Part shown: in pieces, positions 7,200 to 15,665 of the stretch
Layout of the letters: the number at the start of each line of letters is the position of its first letter
Numbering within the stretch: position 1 is the stretch's first letter
Assembly: GCA_040007355.1 (NCBI GenBank)
Contig: JBDTVE010000030.1
Span: 1 to 52,611, forward strand
Direction of reading: 5' to 3'
Source of the DNA: JACMLD01 sp040007355
Lineage (GTDB): Bacteria; Bacteroidota; Bacteroidia; Chitinophagales; Chitinophagaceae
Length of the DNA stretch: 52,611 nucleotides
The notes under the pieces: model-generated
What the model saw: the letters and a program-made list of their open reading frames with translations, nothing else
Database searches by the model: none
Told to the model about the DNA's origin: nothing
Translations under genes and position numbers: made by a program

Positions 7200-10100
7200 T
7201 TATTTATTTTCTTCTGCATTTATGCGCAAGCCTTCACTGTGGCTGGTAAATTCAGGAGCATACATGCACTGGATGCTGGTGACACCATTGCTGAAATTTC
7301 CGGCATGGGTCACAAAAAGCGGGTACTCAAAAACGTATGTTCCCTTGGGCAGCCAATTAAAAAAGAAATTGGTGCTGGCATCGCGGGTGGTTTCATAATA
7401 ACCCAGGCCATCCTGCCATTTATAACCGCTTAATACATTTGCCGGTTCCAGGCAACTGGCACGCATATCCTTCATATGAATATATTCCATGTCGCGGTCA
7501 ACCCGCAATTCAATTCGCACTTTTATTTTATCACCCACTTTTAGATAACCATTTTCTGTAATAGGATACAGCACCGGCCCCCTGGCTGAATTCCTTTCAA
7601 TAAATAATTTCCTTTCCAGTTTTAATGGTGTTTGTGCCGGCGTTATTTTGTCGAGCTGCTCAAAGTATTGCCAGTAAACGGCGCCCCAGGCAGGTGCTGA
7701 AGCGGGCTGGTTTTGGGCGCTGGAAATTTTCACTGTAATTTCTCCCATGGTCGGTTGTACAAAGGGCCCCTGGATAGTCTGTTGGAAATAACCAGTACCG
7801 GCTTCGGAGATTCCGGCCGTGGCGGAGGAGATGGTTTTGTTGCCCAGCTTTATTTCCACGGAAGGCGTATTGTTTAACCAGTTGCTGCCCTGTAATAACA
7901 AAGCGTAACAGGCATCCGCGGTGGCGCGGGTGGTTTTCCAGTCCTGTACCTGTTTTTGTTTCAGCAACCAGGTTTTCAGGTCCTCGGTTGTTTTTGCATC
8001 TTTGTTAATTTCGGAAAAAGCTTCTATCATTAGGCATTGGGTCTCTACCGGCGCCTGGTGCCAGTAGTAACCGGCAATATTATCTTTCCAGTACATGCCC
8101 ATTTCTTCATTGACCGTTGCATTTTCCTTTAATGATTTCATGATATCATGTGCCGTTTTATTATCGCCGCTCCTGGAAAGCGATAAGGCAATCATGCCCT
8201 GTCCATATCTGTTTTGCTGCAACCAGTATTGCTGGCTTTGCTTACGGTAATAGTTAACCGCTGTAAATACACCGCCGGGAATGCCATAGTCCATGAAGAA
8301 ACTGCGCATGTACAGGTATTGCAGATTTGTATAGGTCAGGTTATTGCCGGCAAGGTTAATATGGTGTTTCACCAGGTAATCATAGTCTTCCCGGGTGCGC
8401 TGATCAAGATAGCCAAGAGCGCTGGTTATTACCGGTGTCCATTCTTTTGTTTGGGCAGTGTTTAGCGCGCCCAGTTTTTTTAAATGACCGATGCCGCTGA
8501 GAATGTATTGTGTCATGTACCGGTCGTCTGGCCCGCCTTTAAACCAGGTAAAGCCGCCATTGCCTGCCTGCAATTGTTTTAGTTTTTCCAGGGAAGCAGA
8601 TAGTTCCCGGCCCATCCGCACCAGGTCAAATAACAAAGCAATGTTTTTCTTTTGCTGGGTTTCAGTCTTTGCTTCCATCACCCAGGGCGTTTCTTCCAAC
8701 AGTACCGATTTTAATTCCGGATTTTTTTGGAGATTGCCGAGCAGGGCGGCAGTATCGATTGTTTTCCACAGGTTGAATATTTCCTGCAGCCGCGGGGAAG
8801 CCTGTATAATTTTAGCCGCCAGGGAATTAGCGTAATATCGGTTGAAGGTCTGCTCCGCACATTCATAGGGGTATTCCATCAAGTAGGTAAGCGCCTGCAC
8901 GGCGTACCAGGCGGGGTTGGTGGTGAATGTTACCGTGAGGGCGTGTTGCTGCAATGTTTCGCTGTTGCCGCTTTGTAATAGTTTTTCAAACCTGAAATTT
9001 TTAGTGCTGTTGCCCCGCATCGGTAGCGGCAAGCTTTCCGTCACCAGCATGCGGTTGGTAAGCACCGGCAGGGCGGCTTCCTCACCGTCCGTATGTTCGC
9101 CGGCTTTTGCAACAAAGCGATAACTGACGGCGCTGGTATACTGGTAGGGAACCGCAATGGAAAATTTAACTACGGTACTGCCATTGGCGGCAGCGGTAAA
9201 AAACTGGGTGGGAGCCATATTGTTGAACCAGCCGTCTACCGGTTCATTGGTGGACGTGTTGATCAACGCCAGCTCCACTGTGCCCGTCAGTTCGTTATCG
9301 GTAAGGTTGCTTACCATGGCGCTTAGCTCCATTTTGTCGCCTTCGCGTAGAAAACGTGGTGCATTGGGTTGTACCATCAGGGGTTTTTGGGTAACCACAC
9401 TATTGGAGGAATAGCCAAAAGCCAGGTTTTTTGTATGGGCAAGCGCCTGGAATTTCCATTGGGTAAGCGCTTCCGGTATGGTAAAGCCAAAAGACAGGTT
9501 TCCGGCACTGTCTGTTTTTAGATCAGGAAAAAAGAAGGCGGTCTCGTTAAAGTTTCTCCGGATTTGAACTGCTGCCGCTGTAGGATTTTGAGGGCCATCT
9601 TGCTCAGGAATAATTACATTAGGGATGGCTGTGCTGTCCATTTTATCGACAATCGCATCAGCAGCCTCTTTTTTCTTTGTACCATATCCAATTAGCGCAA
9701 CATCCTCAACCCGCTCGTTAGAAGCCATTGGCATGGGCTGCGCAGCCATACCCCTGATGCGTATCCGTGTATTGCTCAGCGTGTTTAAGAAATCGTAGGT
9801 CTTATCAAATGATTTACGGTCTTCAGCAGTATATTTCTCCTGCGATTGCACCTGTTCAAAACTAAAGCGCCCGCTCCAGTTGTCATTGCGTGAATAGCTA
9901 TCCCAGATACCGGGCACATTCCAACGGTGCGGTTTAAACTGATCAAGTGATGCGTCGTACATGCTGACCAGCACTTCGGCGGCCAGTTGCTCATTTTTAT
10001 AACCGCTGATTTTCAGTTTCCATTTTTCTTCGCTGCCGGGCAGCGTCTTATCACGGAAGGTTTCATAACTAATCTTCAGGGCCTTATTGGTCCAGGGCAC

Positions 10101-13100
10101 CGCCACGCCGTTGCTCAAACTGTAGAACCGGTTATTCTTTACAAAAAAATGGTATACCGCAAAACCGCCCCGGTCTGCTTCGGTAGCAGAAAAATCAAAA
10201 TCCTGCCGGCCGTTGAGGTTGATAAAATGGTATTCCGTTGTGCGGGCAGTTTTTAATCGCGCCGTATCAGGGTTTGTTTTGTCGATCTCCTGGATCAAAA
10301 AAACATCCGGTGCCGAAGAACCAACGGTAATGGAGGAACGCTCACCGGGCTCAATGATATTATTTTTTTGAAAGGACCAGCTATAGGCAGCCCCGGGAAT
10401 TTCTTTGCTTTTTTCATCATATAGCTGAACATACTGGATGTCTTTTACTTCTTCGCCGTTTTTGTCGTGCGTACTTGCTTCTATCACATACCAACCCTGT
10501 GGCAAACCGGCTTTGCCCAGGGGAATTCCATCTCCGTTGCAACTGCTATCGGTTTTTGTGAGCAGTGTTTTTTCCTTTGGCCAGCTTCTGTAGTCGTCTT
10601 CATCCGCGTAAGCATCATCCGGGAAATTTTGAACAAATTCTTCTTTGGTCATCGTGAACTGATCCGGCATGGGCCAGTAGCGTTTACGGATCAGCCTGGC
10701 GGGCGCCTGCAACTTGCTGATGGTTATTTTTACAAGGGCGGGTTCAAACCCTCCCTGCAGGTTTTGGGTGCGCACGGGTATCTTTTTCAGGCTGTCGGTA
10801 GCCAGCAACTCCGGTAGGTTTATTTTTAGCTGAAGCGCTTTATAAGAAACCGGTATCGTGGTTTCACCGGTTCTTGTTTCACCATTCAGATCGGTTATAT
10901 CAGCCGTTATTTTATAATCGAAAATGGGATCCAGGTCTTTGCTGACCAGCCTGTCCGGTATGGCTTTGAATATAATGGTAAATCTGCCGCTTGCGTCGGT
11001 ACGGGCAATGCCATTGGTTATTTCCATATTGCTGGAGCGTGGATAACCGCCTCTCCAGTACAGCCAGGGGTATACAAACCTGGCCACCCGTTGTACCCGG
11101 TATTTTACCTGCGCACCATCAATATTACTACCTGCATAGGATTTTGCAAAACCGGTAATGCGGATACTGTCGTTTACTTTATAGATCTCTTTTATCTTTT
11201 CGTAGTCTACAAAAAATTTCGGGCGTTTATATTCTTCCACGGCGATATTGATGCTTTCATCGGCCCAGTCTGATTTTATATTGAATTCGCCCGTTAATAC
11301 ATTGTCGGGGATCCTGAACCTGCCGCTAAAAGAACCATATTCATTAAATTTTACAAAAACCGAATCCAGGGTTTGGCCATTGGCGCCGGTTAATTCCATT
11401 TCTACTTCGCGCGTGTCGGCCGTAATCCGCGTCTTGCGGGCAATAAAATCTTTTGTTATGCCGATGCCCTTAAAATAGATGGTTTGGCCCGGTCTGTAAA
11501 TGCTCCTGTCGGTAAACAGGAACAAGCGGTCGTTGTCAATTTCATAGTCAATGGCATTCTGGTATTTTTTTGTGGCGGCATCTTCTTCCCGGTAATAAAT
11601 ATATTGCTGGTCGTCCATAAACAACCGGTCATTGTGATAGCTTATTTCCAGTTGCAGGCTTTCCCGCTGTTTGCTGATTTTTTTTGCAAGCCGGAAATAG
11701 CCATTTTTATCCGCCGTTTGTTTTTCCAGTTTTTCTTTTTTATTCCGACGGGTAGTATAATCGTATTGCTGCTGCCATACTTGTACGGTTGCACCCGCCA
11801 GGGGCTTGCCGCTTTGCCGGTCCAGAATAAAATATGCATCGTTGTTATTAATATAGCTGATACCGGATACATAAAAATATTGCGCTGCCAGCGGGTTCTT
11901 GTCGAGAGAAAAATCCGGGCTGGCACTGGCCAGCAGTATATATTTTCCTACGGGCAGCGGGTCTACTTTTACCTCGGCGCTGTGTTTCTGGTAATCGTTA
12001 TTGGCCGGGAGCGACTGAGCCCAGCTACGCAGTGGCTGCAGTGCCACCAGTACCTTCCAGTAACCATCATCATAGCGGTTTTGCAGTTTGCCGGCCAGTT
12101 CGTCGGTCAGCAGGGCCAGGCGAAAATACAGTTTTGAAAAGTTTCGATAACTTACCAGGGTCCTGAATGGTTGCTGCGGCAGGTTTACTTTTTCGGTTAC
12201 CAGGTTGAGCTCTTTTCTTTGTATTTGTTGCAGGAGATTATAGCAATTGACGCGTCCTTCCGATTCTTCCTGCTGTTGTAACGACTGACGGCAGATATTG
12301 GCGGCAATAATGTACGCGTCTTTTAAACCGCTGGTATCTTTATTGCCTGCCTTTAAAGGAACAAATAAAGTGGCTTTATTGGCATGTAATTGTGCAATCA
12401 GATAAGATGCCTGCGTAGCGGCAGGTTGCTGTTCATATTGCATCCTAACGCGCAACAATGCCTTTTCATACAACGCGTCTTTGTTTTCCATTACCGAGTG
12501 TTGCTGTACAAATTCCAGCCGCTGTATATTGGCATCAATCAATGCGGCGGGTTTTGCATCCCGCAGGTGAAAGGCCAGTAACTGCTGGTAGATGACCAGG
12601 GCTGTATAATAAGAAGCGGAGGTATCGGTATTTGTGATTCGGTAGGCGGCAAATTCAGCCGCAGGTGCATAGTAGGCTTCCTCGTTTAACTCAAAAGAAT
12701 AAGCTGGTTTTGTAATTGCCTGTTCGCCGGTTTTAAAATATTCCAGGGCCCGGTTAGCCAGCAAATCAAACAGGGTGGGGCGCAGGTAACGGGCATTGCC
12801 TTTAATGATAATGGGATCAAATGCATCCAGTGTTGTTTGCTGTAGCCCATTTTTGTTTTGCAGGGATGCCTGGTAAAGCGCGGTAATTTTTTCATGAAAA
12901 TCGGCTGCATTCCAAGTGGTGATATCGTCTTTTTTAGAAGCCGTTGTTTGGGTACGATTGTATAGCTGCCAGCGGTGCTGCTGGAAATAATAGTAATATT
13001 TTTCTGCCAGTATGGATTGCAATATGGAGCGGGCCGGTTCCGCGGCCGTCTCTATTTCCTGTTGCCAGCGGGCGATTGTTTTATTGTCTGCATCTTCTAT

Positions 13101-13352
13101 TGTTGATTGTTCCAGGCTGGCCTGGTAAACCAGGGCTTTTACCAGCTGCACATCCTGTTTTTCCTTTTTTGCCAGCGCATAAATCTTATTCACTTCTTCC
13201 AGGGCCGATTGGGTAAACCCTTTTTTGGTTGTAAGCGAATCCACCAACTTCCAGCGGGCCTCGTAATTACTTATTCCCTGCTGGGCGTACAGAAACGGGC
13301 TACACGCCACACAACTACAAAGAATAAATGCCAGGGTTCTGATAAATACCAT
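7200..13352 (-). CDS. Large secreted alpha-2-macroglobulin family protein (MG2 domain)
   Basis: A protein of about 2050 residues with an N-terminal export signal (VFIRTLAFILCSCVACSPF, probable cleavage after LYAQ). About 450 residues of helical, Gln-rich sequence follow, then macroglobulin domains (DRSIYRPGQTIYFKG is the MG2 hallmark), the A2M core (FFPDLKTDSAGNLSFGFTIP, ALTQWKFQALAH) and the thioester-like CAEQ in YPYECAEQTFNRYYA near residue 1498. An alpha-barrel domain and a C-terminal receptor-binding-like domain complete it. Bacterial macroglobulins are envelope proteins thought to trap foreign proteases. An odd segment precedes the core: IRIRGM, then VALIGYGTKKKEAAD, which copies the plug signature GYGTxKK of SusC-type TonB receptors. 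The start could be ATG 13352 or the GTG two codons earlier. No pbpC partner is adjacent. Codon use matches the neighbours. Confidence 0.9.
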   Translation of the reverse strand: MVFIRTLAFILCSCVACSPFLYAQQGISNYEARWKLVDSLTTKKGFTQSALEEVNKIYALAKKEKQDVQLVKALVYQASLEQSTIEDADNKTIARWQQEIETAAEPARSILQSILAEKYYYYFQQHRWQLYNRTQTTASKKDDITTWNAADFHEKITALYQASLQNKNGLQQTTLDAFDPIIIKGNARYLRPTLFDLLANRALEYFKTGEQAITKPAYSFELNEEAYYAPAAEFAAYRITNTDTSASYYTALVIYQQLLAFHLRDAKPAALIDANIQRLEFVQQHSVMENKDALYEKALLRVRMQYEQQPAATQASYLIAQLHANKATLFVPLKAGNKDTSGLKDAYIIAANICRQSLQQQEESEGRVNCYNLLQQIQRKELNLVTEKVNLPQQPFRTLVSYRNFSKLYFRLALLTDELAGKLQNRYDDGYWKVLVALQPLRSWAQSLPANNDYQKHSAEVKVDPLPVGKYILLASASPDFSLDKNPLAAQYFYVSGISYINNNDAYFILDRQSGKPLAGATVQVWQQQYDYTTRRNKKEKLEKQTADKNGYFRLAKKISKQRESLQLEISYHNDRLFMDDQQYIYYREEDAATKKYQNAIDYEIDNDRLFLFTDRSIYRPGQTIYFKGIGITKDFIARKTRITADTREVEMELTGANGQTLDSVFVKFNEYGSFSGRFRIPDNVLTGEFNIKSDWADESINIAVEEYKRPKFFVDYEKIKEIYKVNDSIRITGFAKSYAGSNIDGAQVKYRVQRVARFVYPWLYWRGGYPRSSNMEITNGIARTDASGRFTIIFKAIPDRLVSKDLDPIFDYKITADITDLNGETRTGETTIPVSYKALQLKINLPELLATDSLKKIPVRTQNLQGGFEPALVKITISKLQAPARLIRKRYWPMPDQFTMTKEEFVQNFPDDAYADEDDYRSWPKEKTLLTKTDSSCNGDGIPLGKAGLPQGWYVIEASTHDKNGEEVKDIQYVQLYDEKSKEIPGAAYSWSFQKNNIIEPGERSSITVGSSAPDVFLIQEIDKTNPDTARLKTARTTEYHFINLNGRQDFDFSATEADRGGFAVYHFFVKNNRFYSLSNGVAVPWTNKALKISYETFRDKTLPGSEEKWKLKISGYKNEQLAAEVLVSMYDASLDQFKPHRWNVPGIWDSYSRNDNWSGRFSFEQVQSQEKYTAEDRKSFDKTYDFLNTLSNTRIRIRGMAAQPMPMASNERVEDVALIGYGTKKKEAADAIVDKMDSTAIPNVIIPEQDGPQNPTAAAVQIRRNFNETAFFFPDLKTDSAGNLSFGFTIPEALTQWKFQALAHTKNLAFGYSSNSVVTQKPLMVQPNAPRFLREGDKMELSAMVSNLTDNELTGTVELALINTSTNEPVDGWFNNMAPTQFFTAAANGSTVVKFSIAVPYQYTSAVSYRFVAKAGEHTDGEEAALPVLTNRMLVTESLPLPMRGNSTKNFRFEKLLQSGNSETLQQHALTVTFTTNPAWYAVQALTYLMEYPYECAEQTFNRYYANSLAAKIIQASPRLQEIFNLWKTIDTAALLGNLQKNPELKSVLLEETPWVMEAKTETQQKKNIALLFDLVRMGRELSASLEKLKQLQAGNGGFTWFKGGPDDRYMTQYILSGIGHLKKLGALNTAQTKEWTPVITSALGYLDQRTREDYDYLVKHHINLAGNNLTYTNLQYLYMRSFFMDYGIPGGVFTAVNYYRKQSQQYWLQQNRYGQGMIALSLSRSGDNKTAHDIMKSLKENATVNEEMGMYWKDNIAGYYWHQAPVETQCLMIEAFSEINKDAKTTEDLKTWLLKQKQVQDWKTTRATADACYALLLQGSNWLNNTPSVEIKLGNKTISSATAGISEAGTGYFQQTIQGPFVQPTMGEITVKISSAQNQPASAPAWGAVYWQYFEQLDKITPAQTPLKLERKLFIERNSARGPVLYPITENGYLKVGDKIKVRIELRVDRDMEYIHMKDMRASCLEPANVLSGYKWQDGLGYYETTRDASTNFFFNWLPKGTYVFEYPLFVTHAGNFSNGVTSIQCMYAPEFTSHSEGLRINAEENK

Positions 13353-13714
13353 GTTCACCAAATTTTATTAAAGGTAATAAAGTTGGTTATGGGATGCCGT
13401 GCTGCGCGGTTTTACACAATGCCGATGGTGCGTTTCCCATTGTGGGTTGCTGCGTTACAACAATGCAAGTTCAATAGTACGGTGTGTTAATAAGCTTAAC
13501 AATGCCGCGTGAAATTATATCAAACAGCAAAAAATCGCATTTTTTTAAGGTCCGTTGCGTTTATTTGCGGCATTGATTATCAGCAGGTTGCATTAACAAA
13601 GCTTTATAGAGTGCGTATTTTACTTTAAGACCGGGCCGGCTTCTATTACACAACCGGTTAGAAAGAACCTGGTAAAAACAAACCTATTTATTCAACAGCT
13701 TAAATGTTACAATT
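13353..13714. other. Intergenic region between divergent macroglobulin and DUF4476 genes
   Basis: About 360 bases with no recognisable gene, carrying the promoters of two divergent genes. A near-match box TACCTTTA lies about 20 bases upstream of the macroglobulin start on the minus strand. No perfect box is visible for the plus-strand gene. A run of seven T is present near 13540. Nothing else stands out. Confidence 0.5.
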
Positions 13715-14461
13715 ATGAAAAAGATTTTTACACTCGGTCTTGGCATTTTAATTTCCATTGCTTCTTTTGCCGGCGCATACGGCCGTTTAACAGTAGCCAC
13801 AGAAGCCAATAGCAATATAAAAGTTACGGTTGATGGAAACCATTTTAACCAGCAATCGGCTAACAGTAGCGTGGTATTTGAAAACCTGCAACCCGGTTTC
13901 CACTCCGTAAGTGTGTACCAGCTTAGCGACAAAAGAACGGGCATGTTTAACCGCAAACAATCGGCCGGCTACCGCCTGGTATACACCGCTTCCGTACATA
14001 TTAAACCCCTGTTTACCACAACCATTCAACTGAACCGTTATGGTAAGGCACAGGTAAACGAACAACCCATGCGTGGAGGTTATGACAATAGAAGAAACGA
14101 CGGTGGTTATGACAACAACGATCGCAATAACCACAATGACTACTATGGCCGGAATAACGGGAAGGATTATGGCCATGCCATCAGCAATGAAGATTTTTTT
14201 GCAGCGGAGCGTGTAATGGATCGGGAAAACGACAATGGCCGTCTCTTGTTTGCCAAACGTATCATGGATGATAATTTCCTGAGCGCTGAACAGGTAAAAG
14301 AACTGGCCCGGTTTTTCTCTTTTGACAATATAAGACTTGATTTTGCTAAATATGCCTATTACAAAACCACTGATAAAGACAATTTCAGTGTTGTATGCAA
14401 TGCGTTTTCTTCCAAAACAGGCAGGGACGAGGTAATGAGTTTTATTAAATATCGTCGCTAA
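13715..14461 (+). CDS. Secreted DUF4476 domain protein
   Basis: A 248-residue protein with a clear Sec signal peptide (MKKIFTLGLGILISIASFAGA). Residues 22-110 form a small beta-rich domain, and 118-150 a low-complexity Asn/Asp/Gly/Tyr/Arg linker (repeated GGYDN, NDRNNHND). The C-terminal 95 residues are a DUF4476 domain (LSAEQVKELARFFSFDNIRLDFAKY, given here in parts, ending RDEVMSFIKYRR). The domain is widespread in Bacteroidota exported proteins and has no established function. A long hairpin lies 18 bases after the stop. The gene is convergent with sucD. Confidence 0.8.
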   Translation: MKKIFTLGLGILISIASFAGAYGRLTVATEANSNIKVTVDGNHFNQQSANSSVVFENLQPGFHSVSVYQLSDKRTGMFNRKQSAGYRLVYTASVHIKPLFTTTIQLNRYGKAQVNEQPMRGGYDNRRNDGGYDNNDRNNHNDYYGRNNGKDYGHAISNEDFFAAERVMDRENDNGRLLFAKRIMDDNFLSAEQVKELARFFSFDNIRLDFAKYAYYKTTDKDNFSVVCNAFSSKTGRDEVMSFIKYRR

Positions 14462-14479
14462 GACTTAATACAGATGACG

Positions 14480-14511
14480 AACAGGCCCTGCAAATACTTG
14501 CGGGGCCTGTT
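14480..14511 (+). terminator. Long perfect hairpin after the DUF4476 gene
   Basis: A 14-base-pair stem (AACAGGCCCTGCAA with its complement, one G-U pair) around an ATAC loop, starting 18 bases after the stop. Unlike a normal intrinsic terminator it has no T-tract, so it may stabilise the mRNA 3' end instead. Confidence 0.55.
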
Positions 14512-14562
14512 GGTGCCTTCACCGGCCACGCCTCTTTGTCTTTATCAGCATACTATTACAAT

Positions 14563-14593
14563 AAAAAAAACTCCCGCGTTTTGCGGGAGTTTG
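14563..14593 (-). terminator. Rho-independent terminator of sucD, possibly bidirectional
   Basis: Stem ACTCCCGC / GCGGGAGT with a five-base loop at 14570-14590. Read on the minus strand it is followed by eight T (A-run at 14563-14570). It lies about 30 bases after the sucD stop and could also stop leftover transcription from the DUF4476 side. Confidence 0.85.
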
Positions 14594-14620
14594 TATTGCT
14601 GTAAATTATTTAAGGTCCGA

Positions 14621-15496
14621 TTATTTGCTTTTTATTACTTCCGCCATTTTTTTACCAATATCCGCCGGGCTTTGTACTACATAGATACCGCATTCCGCCA
14701 TGATCTTCATTTTAGCAGCGGCCGTATCATCGGCTCCGCCAATAATAGCACCGGCATGACCCATACGTCTGCCGGGAGGTGCCGTTTGACCCGCAATAAA
14801 TCCAACAACCGGTTTGGTGCCATTGGCTTTTACCCAATAAGCGGCTTCTGCTTCCATGCTGCCGCCTATCTCGCCGATCATGATGATGCCATCTGTATCG
14901 GGGTCGTTCATTAACAATTCAACCGCGTCTTTGGTAGGTGTGCCAATGATCGGGTCGCCCCCAATGCCAATGGCGGTGGAGATACCCAGTCCTGCTTTTG
15001 CTACCTGGTCGGCCGCCTCATAGGTCAATGTTCCGCTTTTTGATACCACGCCGATACGTCCGGGTTTAAAAACAAAACCCGGCATAATACCAACTTTGCA
15101 TTCACCGGCCGTAATAACACCGGGGCAGTTGGGACCTATCAGCCTTGTCTTTTTGCCTACTAAAAAATTTTTTGCTTTTACCATATCCTGTACGGGTATG
15201 CCTTCGGTAATACAAACCACCAGTTCAATACCGGCATCCGTAGATTCCATAATGGCATCGGCCGCGAAAGCCGGGGGCACAAAAATAATGCTCACATTGG
15301 CGCCCGTAGCCTTTACTGCATCTGCCACGGTATTAAAAACGGGTCTGTCCAGATGGGTGCTGCCCCCTTTTCCCGGGGTAACACCACCCACTACGTTGGT
15401 GCCATATTCAATCATTTGAGTGGCATGAAAACTGCCTTCTGTACCGGTAAATCCCTGAACAATTATTTTAGAACTTTTATTAACTAAAACAGCCAT
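14621..15496 (-). CDS. sucD: Succinate-CoA ligase (ADP-forming) subunit alpha
   Basis: A 291-residue protein matching the full length of SucD. The N-terminal CoA-binding domain contains the phosphate loop QGFTGTEGSFHATQMI and the GGVTPGKGG segment. The C-terminal ligase domain contains GPNCPGVI, SKSGTLTYE, and the active-site histidine H247 in RRMGHAGAIIGG, which carries the phosphoryl group during catalysis. The enzyme interconverts succinyl-CoA and succinate in the TCA cycle, with nucleotide binding on the beta subunit. sucC is not adjacent, which is usual in this phylum. It has its own strong promoter upstream and a terminator downstream, so it is a single-gene unit. Confidence 0.97.
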   Translation of the reverse strand: MAVLVNKSSKIIVQGFTGTEGSFHATQMIEYGTNVVGGVTPGKGGSTHLDRPVFNTVADAVKATGANVSIIFVPPAFAADAIMESTDAGIELVVCITEGIPVQDMVKAKNFLVGKKTRLIGPNCPGVITAGECKVGIMPGFVFKPGRIGVVSKSGTLTYEAADQVAKAGLGISTAIGIGGDPIIGTPTKDAVELLMNDPDTDGIIMIGEIGGSMEAEAAYWVKANGTKPVVGFIAGQTAPPGRRMGHAGAIIGGADDTAAAKMKIMAECGIYVVQSPADIGKKMAEVIKSK

Positions 15497-15519
15497 GATA
15501 TATAAATTATAAATGTGGT

Positions 15520-15551
15520 CAAAAATAGGGTATTTGGGTTAAGGCAACAAA
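15520..15551 (-). promoter_or_regulatory. Consensus promoter of sucD
   Basis: TTTG (15551-15548), 20 bases, then TATTTTTG (15527-15520): both Bacteroidota elements are perfect. The predicted leader before ATG 15496 is about 20 bases and AT-rich. Confidence 0.85.
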
Positions 15552-15665
15552 GAGAAACCCCGTACTATCAACGATTGTATGCCGGCCTTCAGAAAGAACC
15601 GGGCCTTTCTGGAGGGTAACTATTAATTTATTAACTGTGAATATAAAAGGCATGCACCGAAACGG

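Noticed and set aside
11484..12137. 217-codon open frame on the plus strand inside the macroglobulin gene
   Set aside because: Antisense frame of a real gene; composition is that of a reverse translation of beta-rich protein, with no promoter or family resemblance.
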